DNA from: Parcubacteria group bacterium GW2011_GWD2_43_10
GTDB taxonomy: Bacteria; Patescibacteriota; Patescibacteriia; Veblenbacterales; UBA10138
Assembly: GCA_000995845.1 (NCBI GenBank)
Contig: LCEZ01000005.1
Location: 1-22,787 of the forward strand
Direction of reading: 5' to 3'
Length of the DNA stretch: 22,787 bases
A model generated the notes under the pieces. The model was given only the letters and a program-made list of their open reading frames with translations, had not been told where the DNA came from and did no database searches. Position 1 is the stretch's first letter. The number at the start of each line of letters is the position of its first letter. Below are positions 15,208-19,660 of the stretch, piece by piece. A program made the position numbers and the translations under genes.

Positions 15208-15429
15208 TTGAAAAATAAAGAAAAATCAACTGAACCTAAAACGCTCGGTGCATTCAAATTTTGGTTTCAAAGCATAATAATAATTATTATTACCTTAGGA
15301 GCCGGCTGTTATATTGGCTGGCACAATTCAGGATCAAATGGTCTAGTGATTGGTGCATTACTTGGTGAGATAATAGCTGGAATATTATGTATATTTAATA
15401 CACTAAGGCTTATTCGAATAAAAAAATAG
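15208..15429 (+). CDS. Glycine-zipper small membrane protein, 73 aa (TTG start)
   Basis: TTG start five bases after GAGGTG (15198-15203). Close paralogue of the protein at 14655: both begin MKNK, have 'PKT-x-G-x-FKF' before helix 1, 'GLxIGAL-x-G' in helix 2 and 'AGILCI-x-N-x-LRL' at the end. Zipper glycines here are G45, G49 and G53 with A57/G58, and G33-x3-G37 in helix 1. The promoter and leader are duplicated with the gene, so a whole-unit duplication is likely. Confidence 0.82.
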   Translation: MKNKEKSTEPKTLGAFKFWFQSIIIIIITLGAGCYIGWHNSGSNGLVIGALLGEIIAGILCIFNTLRLIRIKK

Positions 15430-15436
15430 TTGATTT

Positions 15437-15467
15437 AGCCCGTGGCTTAACCCGCGGGCTTTTTATT
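15437..15467 (+). terminator. Terminator of unit 3
   Basis: AGCCCGTGG (15437-15445) pairs with CCGCGGGCT (15452-15460), nine pairs with one G-T, followed by TTTTATTT. Confidence 0.82.
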
Positions 15468-15472
15468 TAAAA

Positions 15473-15501
15473 TTGACAACGCCAGCGGTTTTTTATAAGG
15501 T
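15473..15501 (+). promoter_or_regulatory. Promoter of unit 4
   Basis: TTGACA (15473-15478), 17-base spacer, TAAGGT (15496-15501), then AGAGCCAATAC. One-base variant of the TAAAGT -10 found in units 2, 3 and 5. Confidence 0.7.
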
Positions 15502-15531
15502 AGAGCCAATACAAAAATAACGAGGTAGCAA

Positions 15532-15795
15532 ATGAGCCAATCAGCCGGCTGCTTATGGGCCTATACTGCCAAAGCTAAAAGAGAGTACTTCTGCGACAAT
15601 TGCTTTCATTATATCCGGTCAGGTCAATCATATACTCGCGAAGTCTGGGCCATGGGCGAATATTTATGGGTACACCGGTACCACGTTGATTGCCCTTATG
15701 ATCCGGATGAGGATTATAATGAATATTTGCGCCTTAAGGCCGAAGAAGAAACCAGGCGAGAAAAAGCTTTATCAGACATGCCACAAGCGGCTTAA
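15532..15795 (+). CDS. Small soluble zinc-finger-like protein, 87 aa
   Basis: ATG start five bases after GAGGT (15522-15526). Unlike its neighbours it has no membrane helix. The likely metal site is C21-x2-C24-x26-H51-x2-C54 ('FCDNCFHYIRSGQSYTREVW ... RYHVDCP'), the spacing seen in PARP-type zinc fingers; C7 and H26 are extra candidates. The acidic, charged C-terminal third (about 57-80) looks helical. I cannot name the family. It could bind nucleic acid ends or simply be a small structural zinc protein. Confidence 0.75.
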   Translation: MSQSAGCLWAYTAKAKREYFCDNCFHYIRSGQSYTREVWAMGEYLWVHRYHVDCPYDPDEDYNEYLRLKAEEETRREKALSDMPQAA

Positions 15796-15796
15796 C

Positions 15797-15830
15797 ACCA
15801 CCGGCAAATTAATTGCTGGTGGTTTTTATT
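15797..15830 (+). terminator. Terminator of unit 4
   Basis: ACCACCGGCAA (15797-15807) pairs with TTGCTGGTGGT (15813-15823) with one G-T pair, followed by TTTATTT. It starts right after the stop codon. Confidence 0.85.
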
Positions 15831-15835
15831 TATGA

Positions 15836-15864
15836 TTGACAAGGTTACAAGTTTACCCTAAAGT
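15836..15864 (+). promoter_or_regulatory. Promoter of unit 5
   Basis: TTGACA (15836-15841), 17-base spacer, TAAAGT (15859-15864), then GGAGGCAAAC, almost the same as unit 3 after the -10. Confidence 0.72.
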
Positions 15865-15893
15865 GGAGGCAAACAAATTAATAGGGAGTTAGA

Positions 15894-16073
15894 ATGTATC
15901 AGAAAAAGCGTTCTTTAAACCGAATTGACCATAAGTCAGATTCAGAAAGCCCTGGCCTATTTGCATTATTAATATTGGCAATATTCGTTTTAGGCTCAGC
16001 CTACGTTTTCTATAAAGGAATCGCCAATTTCATACAATGGCTAGTTTCTTCACTCAAATTGATTGGTCAATGA
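15894..16073 (+). CDS. Single-helix small membrane protein, 59 aa
   Basis: ATG start five bases after GGGAG (15884-15888). Translation gives a basic N-terminus (MYQKKRSLNRIDHKSDSE), one clear helix at about 21-40 (GLFALLILAIFVLGSAYVFY), and an amphipathic tail 'KGIANFIQWLVSSLKLIGQ'. It is enclosed by its own promoter and terminator like the other units. The tail resembles a membrane-active amphipathic helix; no family is recognised. Confidence 0.72.
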   Translation: MYQKKRSLNRIDHKSDSESPGLFALLILAIFVLGSAYVFYKGIANFIQWLVSSLKLIGQ

Positions 16074-16084
16074 AAATGTTGTTC

Positions 16085-16116
16085 AAAGCCCGACCCTAAA
16101 CTCGGGCTTTTATTTT
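16085..16116 (+). terminator. Terminator of unit 5
   Basis: AAAGCCCGA (16085-16093) pairs with TCGGGCTTT (16102-16110), followed by TATTTT. Confidence 0.82.
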
Positions 16117-16117
16117 G

Positions 16118-16149
16118 CCCAGTAGTGAAACTAAGTTTCTACTACCGGG
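16118..16149 (+). repeat. Bulged hairpin repeat, left copy
   Basis: The sequence reads CCCAGTAGTGAAAC - TAA - GTTTCTACTACCGGG. Pairs form between CCC/GGG, GTAGT/ACTAC and GAAAC/GTTTC, with one A-C mismatch and one unpaired T in the 3' arm. It is followed by TTTGCCTTTTT, so it might also work as a second terminator. A copy with the same outer stem, the same bulged T and a different tip lies at 17549-17581. Confidence 0.6.
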
Positions 16150-16214
16150 TTTGCCTTTTTCGCGCTAGTAAGGCATACTGTAACCAAGTCTTAATAATTT
16201 AAATATCACTGTTT

Positions 16215-17528
16215 ATGTACAGTAGGTTAATCATGGCTCTAGTCATGGCTTTATTTATTAATTTTCCCTTTGTAGCCCTAGCTCAAACCAGTGCCACCAC
16301 CGGCCTGGTATTGGAGGCCACAGTCGCTACCGAGTATCAAACGGCTTATGTGGGTGAGGCTTTTATTTTGGATGGCTCCAAAAGCGTGGATGACGGTGTA
16401 ATTAAAACTTATGCCTGGCGCCAGGTTTCTGGCCCAGTCAGGTTCTCGCTAGCTAGCGGCGCCAAAATTAGCATAGTGCCCGGCACGGCCGGTACTTATG
16501 TTTTTGAACTTCAGGCCACTGACAGCGCGGGCTCAAGTTCAACAGTTAAAAAAGTGCAGTTAGTGGTGTCAGCCAGTGCCTATGTTACGCAACCAAATGA
16601 GTCTGACTTGGATTTTATAGCCCAGCCTACTACCACCACCAAAGAGTCTGGTGAAAAAGGCGGCACCGAGGATATAAATATCGGCGTAGGTGAATCTTCA
16701 GCTGGTCCGGCGCTATTGGAAATAGATACTATCCGCGGCGAATCGCCTGATGACGAAAAAAAGGGCAATGTGGAAATAAATTGGAAAGTGGAAGAAGGGC
16801 AAAAATTAGTACCGGTATTCTTGGAGATAGGCGGCATTGATGGTGAAGCCACTGAGACCAGCGCCAATGACAGGTTACAAACTGCCGGCCCGGTCACTGG
16901 CTGGCCAGCGGGCGGAGTTTTTGTGGCCTCAGGCGATGTGAATGGTTTAACTACCGAGCAAAAGCAGGCATTCTTAGCCACAGTCAAAACCTGGGCCGAG
17001 GTGCAGAGCGAACAAGACCTGCAGAATTTTGCCGTGGGCGTAATGATGCAGGAGGCTCAACCGGCCGAATCCCTCAGCTTGAATTACGAAAAAATTAAGT
17101 TCACTTACAATATGCCGGCCAAATGGCTTGGCATCATTCCGGCCAGTTACAAAGCCGAAGTTTCAATTGATAAGGGGGATAATGAAAATTGGGATTTTGG
17201 CCGAGTAAAAGTTAAATTCCCTTGGTATAGTTTTTTGATGCGCAAAGGCACTTCCATGAAAGAGCTAACGCAGGTACTACAGCAGGAGGCTGAGGCTAAG
17301 AAAAAAGGTAATGTGGAATTTGAGTGGAAAGTGGAAGAAGGGCAAAAGGGTGCTGAGGCTGAAGCTGAGATTACAGCAGATACCTCTGCCTCAGAGGCGG
17401 GTAAGGACCATAAAGACGAGATAGAAATTTTGTCCTGGAGTTTTGGTGCCAGGGCCATGCAGACTATTAGTAATGTGCTTAAGACCAAGCATGATACGGT
17501 GAAGAACAGCATTGGCAATATTAGATAA
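16215..17528 (+). CDS. Secreted PKD-like protein with Hcp-type signatures
   Basis: The 437-residue protein starts with a signal peptide (about 1-24, MYSRLIMALVMALFINFPFV then ALAQ). A PKD/Ig-like domain follows at about 28-120 ('DGSKSVDDGVIKTYAWRQVSG', 'GTYVFELQATDSAGSSS'). Next come short segments like the T6SS tube protein Hcp: 'LEIDTIRGESPDDEKKGNVE' (168-187), 'FLEIGGIDGEATE' (202-214) and 'HKDEIEILSWSFGA' (399-412). KKGNVExxWKVEEGQK occurs twice (182-197 and 363-378). The 'KVKFPWYSFLMRK' part recurs, I believe, in Patescibacteria surface proteins. No other T6SS gene is here. A surface or extracellular structural role is inferred. It stands alone between two hairpin repeats. Confidence 0.82.
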   Translation: MYSRLIMALVMALFINFPFVALAQTSATTGLVLEATVATEYQTAYVGEAFILDGSKSVDDGVIKTYAWRQVSGPVRFSLASGAKISIVPGTAGTYVFELQATDSAGSSSTVKKVQLVVSASAYVTQPNESDLDFIAQPTTTTKESGEKGGTEDINIGVGESSAGPALLEIDTIRGESPDDEKKGNVEINWKVEEGQKLVPVFLEIGGIDGEATETSANDRLQTAGPVTGWPAGGVFVASGDVNGLTTEQKQAFLATVKTWAEVQSEQDLQNFAVGVMMQEAQPAESLSLNYEKIKFTYNMPAKWLGIIPASYKAEVSIDKGDNENWDFGRVKVKFPWYSFLMRKGTSMKELTQVLQQEAEAKKKGNVEFEWKVEEGQKGAEAEAEITADTSASEAGKDHKDEIEILSWSFGARAMQTISNVLKTKHDTVKNSIGNIR

Positions 17529-17548
17529 GTAGATATTTTTGGGCCTCG

Positions 17549-17581
17549 CCCGGTAGTGTCGCACCAGCGTCTACTACCAGG
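17549..17581 (+). repeat. Bulged hairpin repeat, right copy
   Basis: CCCGGTAGTGTCGC - ACCA - GCGTCTACTACCAGG. It has the same outer stem as the copy at 16118-16149, with an unpaired T at the same place, but a different inner stem (CGC/GCG). It lies 20 bases after the stop of the secreted protein and just before the candidate promoter at 17582. Confidence 0.6.
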
Positions 17582-17610
17582 TTGATTTTGGTTCAATTTA
17601 GGGGCATACT
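17582..17610 (+). promoter_or_regulatory. Candidate promoter of the zinc-ribbon/AbrB pair
   Basis: TTGATT (17582-17587), 17-base spacer, CATACT (17605-17610). Both boxes are weak (four of six). The predicted start near 17617 is directly followed by two TTACGTAA palindromes, an operator-like position. Confidence 0.45.
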
Positions 17611-17620
17611 AGACTTAGTG

Positions 17621-17642
17621 TTACGTAAAGTATTACGTAATA
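17621..17642 (+). promoter_or_regulatory. Paired TTACGTAA palindromes (operator candidate)
   Basis: TTACGTAA occurs at 17621-17628 and 17633-17640, the second inside the 12-bp palindrome TATTACGTAATA (17631-17642). Centres are 12 bases apart. A third TTACGTA is at 17937-17943, on the AbrB start codon. The site is suited to a small dimeric regulator, for which the AbrB-type protein next door is the obvious candidate. Confidence 0.5.
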
Positions 17643-17943
17643 TATTAAGTAAATATATGGCCCTAGTTAAATGCAACGAATGTGGTAAGGCAGTTTCCAA
17701 TGTGGCACCAACTTGCCCTAATTGCGGTAATCCTATTCAACCAATACTAATTGAGCAAACTGCTAAAATGTGGAAGGGGCCAGTTTTAATAGCTTGGTTA
17801 GTTTTGATTGCTGGTATATTTTTATTTTTAACTACCAATGAGCAAGGAAAAGAAATAGTTAAATTTGCAATGTATTTGGGATTTTTTGGTATAGTAGTTT
17901 TTAAAGTCATTATTTGGTGGAATCATAAATAATATATTACGTA
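17634..17943. repeat. 14-bp inverted repeat around the zinc-ribbon gene
   Basis: TACGTAATATATTA (17634-17647) is the exact reverse complement of TAATATATTACGTA (17930-17943). The left copy ends 10 bases before the ATG and the right copy begins on the stop codon, so the pair encloses exactly one gene. No transposase is present. Confidence 0.6.
17657..17932 (+). CDS. Zinc-ribbon membrane protein, 91 aa
   Basis: MALVKCNECGKAVSNVAPTC and PNCGNPIQP form a short zinc ribbon (C6, C9, C20, C23: C-x2-C-x10-C-x2-C). Two hydrophobic segments follow, about 44-60 (GPVLIAWLVLIAGIFLFL) and 71-87 (KFAMYLGFFGIVVFKVIIWW). This zinc ribbon plus membrane tail layout is common in bacterial proteins of unknown role. 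The frame is open upstream to 17582 (116 aa), but the ATG at 17657 starts right at the conserved MxLVKC and is preferred. The AbrB-type gene follows after 10 bases. Confidence 0.8.
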   Translation: MALVKCNECGKAVSNVAPTCPNCGNPIQPILIEQTAKMWKGPVLIAWLVLIAGIFLFLTTNEQGKEIVKFAMYLGFFGIVVFKVIIWWNHK

Positions 17944-18122
17944 TGCCAACACAGAAGAGGGAACAATCAAATATCAGAAAACTCACCAAAATCGGCGGCA
18001 AGTCGATTGGTTTAACTTTGCCGATTGAGATGGTGAGGGGATTGGGGTGGAAAGAAAAGCAAAAGGTAGTGGTCAAGCGAGTAAAGCGCGGGTTGCTTAT
18101 TAATGATTGGAAAAGGCGATGA
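17943..18122 (+). CDS. AbrB/MazE-type DNA-binding protein, 59 aa
   Basis: The translated product is MPTQKREQSNIRKLTKIGGK and on: 'SIGLTLPIEMVRGLGWKEKQ', 'KVVVKRVKRGLLINDWKRR'. The pattern 'IRKLTKIGGKSIGLTLPIEM ... LGWKEKQKVVVK' is the swapped-hairpin SpoVT/AbrB fold used by AbrB, SpoVT and MazE-like antitoxins, which act as dimers on DNA. No toxin gene lies beside it. Its start codon overlaps a TACGTA palindrome like those at 17621-17642, which suggests autoregulation. It is in an operon with the zinc-ribbon gene. Confidence 0.82.
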   Translation: MPTQKREQSNIRKLTKIGGKSIGLTLPIEMVRGLGWKEKQKVVVKRVKRGLLINDWKRR

Positions 18123-18153
18123 TTAGGTATTATTCAGAAAGGCTTGCACCGTA

Positions 18154-18172
18154 CTCACTGAGCTTGTTGAAG
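18154..18172 (+). repeat. REP-like CTGAGCTTGTTGAAG element
   Basis: CTCACTGAGCTTGTTGAAG (18154-18172) resembles the widespread CTGAGCTTGTCGAAG intergenic repeat family that I know from many bacterial genomes. One copy is seen here, at the place where the N-terminal part of the second AbrB gene has been lost. Confidence 0.35.
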
Positions 18173-18184
18173 TGTAGTTCAGGG

Positions 18185-18238
18185 GTGAAAGTGAAGAAGA
18201 TTAAAGGAGGACTTCAAATTAGGGATTGGAAACCTTAA
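18185..18238 (+). pseudogene. C-terminal remnant of a second AbrB-type gene
   Basis: In frame 18185-18238 the sequence reads VKVKKIKGGLQIRDWKP and stop. It aligns with the end of the intact neighbour, VVVKRVKRGLLINDWKRR. The N-terminal two thirds are missing: the frame stays open upstream to about 18122 but is unlike AbrB and has no start codon. This looks like a decayed tandem copy. Confidence 0.6.
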
Positions 18239-18262
18239 AATGTTTTTAATAAATCATTAAAT

Positions 18263-19660
18263 ATGTCTGATTCTAAGGATGTCACAGCATATTTTGAAAT
18301 AATAGATCAGGATTATTCTGGTATCCCCGCACTATTAGCTGGGTTTTTTCTTATAGCAATGCTAATTGTACCGTGGAGTTTAAGCTACAAAAAAGTACTC
18401 TATTTGGGAATATTAATGTTACTAATTTACATGTTTAGTTGGGCATATAATCGCTATCACTACCCTCGGAGTCGTAGTAAAGGCAATCGTATTATTTTAG
18501 CCATAACTTGTGATGATAGTGCACAGCAACGCCGACTGCGTGATGATTTATTAAAACATCTAAATGAAAGAATTAGTGAAGAGGGATTAGGATTTAACGT
18601 CAACGTTAAGTTGTTAAATAGGTATCAAGCTAGGCAAGTTGGTCGAATTTTAGATGAATATGTGAAAGTTAAAAATGCAGTAAGTGCAGGAGAAAAAATT
18701 AGTATTAAATCTAAGGAGGTTATTGGATGGGAACGTCTTAACGAGAAGATAGATGCCACACTTTATATTTGGGGCTCAATGAAGATGCGTAACCAGTTAT
18801 ATGTATTAGAAATTAACACATTAGTCAGACATATACCCATAAATCCAATTAAACAACAAGAACTGCAAGGTGATATGAGTTCGGTTTGGTTAAGGCGGGT
18901 AGTTTTTGATAAACAGTCGGAAATTAAAGGTTTTTTAATTTCGGGAGATACTTTATATATTGCTGCTAAGTATATTATTGGCAATGCCGCGCAGTTATCA
19001 TTTCAATATGATACAGCCTTGAGGCTACACCTAAATTTGCTGCATCAAGTAGAGAATATGAAACTTAATAATCCTTATTACGAACCGATGAAAGTTAAAT
19101 TACCAAAGTTAATAGCTAAGGATTATTGTGGTTTAGCATTACATGTAAAAACAATGCAAGAAGGGATTAGAAATACGGAATTAGCTTTAAAATATGAACC
19201 AAGTAATTATGAAGCTTATTTACTTCAATCAATAATATACTTTAACAACGGTAAACCAGGTGAGTCATATTTGGCGGTTAATAATGCACGTAGAGTAGCG
19301 ACAACTGATATGACATGGCGTTATAATCTCGCTTTTTTGTTAATGTATTTTGATAAATATGAAGAGGCGCTAAAAGAATATGACACTATACTTAATACTA
19401 CATTTGAAATTGAACCAATGGTTATTAATGAAGTTTTAGATTTTAATGAATCATATTTCAAAAGTAATCCTGATAGTTTAATGAGTTTGTTTATTATAGG
19501 TTTTATTTTATATAAAAAAGTAGGTAATGCTGTTTGGGCAATAAAGTATATTGACGATTTTATACAAAAAGCGGACACAGTGAAAAAGTATAATTTGTTG
19601 CTTACTAGAGCAAAACAGTATAAAACAGAAATTGATAATATACTGACGAATTATGATTAG
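18263..19660 (+). CDS. Membrane-anchored TPR-like protein
   Basis: 465 residues. Two helices near the N-terminus (about 21-40 and 45-62) anchor a large soluble part. Residues about 74-235 form an alpha/beta-looking domain ('GNRIILAITCDDSAQQRRLR', 'VNVKLLNRYQARQVG', 'IDATLYIWGSMK'), whose layout recalls TolB/FlgO-type N-domains without clear identity. Residues about 240-460 look like TPR repeats ('NTELALKYEPSNYEAYLLQS', 'YEEALKEYDTILN', 'AIKYIDDFIQK'). Its last eight bases overlap the MmeI-type gene, so the two are made together. AT-rich codon use differs from the genes upstream. A defence accessory role is inferred from context only. Confidence 0.8.
   Translation: MSDSKDVTAYFEIIDQDYSGIPALLAGFFLIAMLIVPWSLSYKKVLYLGILMLLIYMFSWAYNRYHYPRSRSKGNRIILAITCDDSAQQRRLRDDLLKHLNERISEEGLGFNVNVKLLNRYQARQVGRILDEYVKVKNAVSAGEKISIKSKEVIGWERLNEKIDATLYIWGSMKMRNQLYVLEINTLVRHIPINPIKQQELQGDMSSVWLRRVVFDKQSEIKGFLISGDTLYIAAKYIIGNAAQLSFQYDTALRLHLNLLHQVENMKLNNPYYEPMKVKLPKLIAKDYCGLALHVKTMQEGIRNTELALKYEPSNYEAYLLQSIIYFNNGKPGESYLAVNNARRVATTDMTWRYNLAFLLMYFDKYEEALKEYDTILNTTFEIEPMVINEVLDFNESYFKSNPDSLMSLFIIGFILYKKVGNAVWAIKYIDDFIQKADTVKKYNLLLTRAKQYKTEIDNILTNYD

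Noticed and set aside
14212..16116. CRISPR array or tandem DNA repeats
   Set aside because: The repeated parts are promoters and terminators of separate genes with unequal spacing of 270-550 bases, not short direct repeats with spacers.
16580..16987. 135-codon open frame on the minus strand, and another at 17147-17596
   Set aside because: Both are antisense to the secreted PKD protein, which has a clear signal peptide and motifs; the antisense frames are low-complexity and Ser/Pro-rich.
16118..17581. Integron attC sites at the two bulged hairpins
   Set aside because: The bulge and variable tip are suggestive, but the GTTRRRY/RYYYAAC core boxes are absent and no integrase is in the window.
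17657..18122. Toxin-antitoxin pair (zinc-ribbon protein as toxin, AbrB-type protein as antitoxin)
   Set aside because: The AbrB-type protein could be a MazE-like antitoxin, but the zinc-ribbon membrane protein has no toxin motif; not claimed without further evidence.
18206..18211. AGGAGG as the ribosome binding site of the TPR gene
   Set aside because: It is more than 50 bases before the ATG at 18263 and is explained as Gly-Gly codons of the AbrB remnant.
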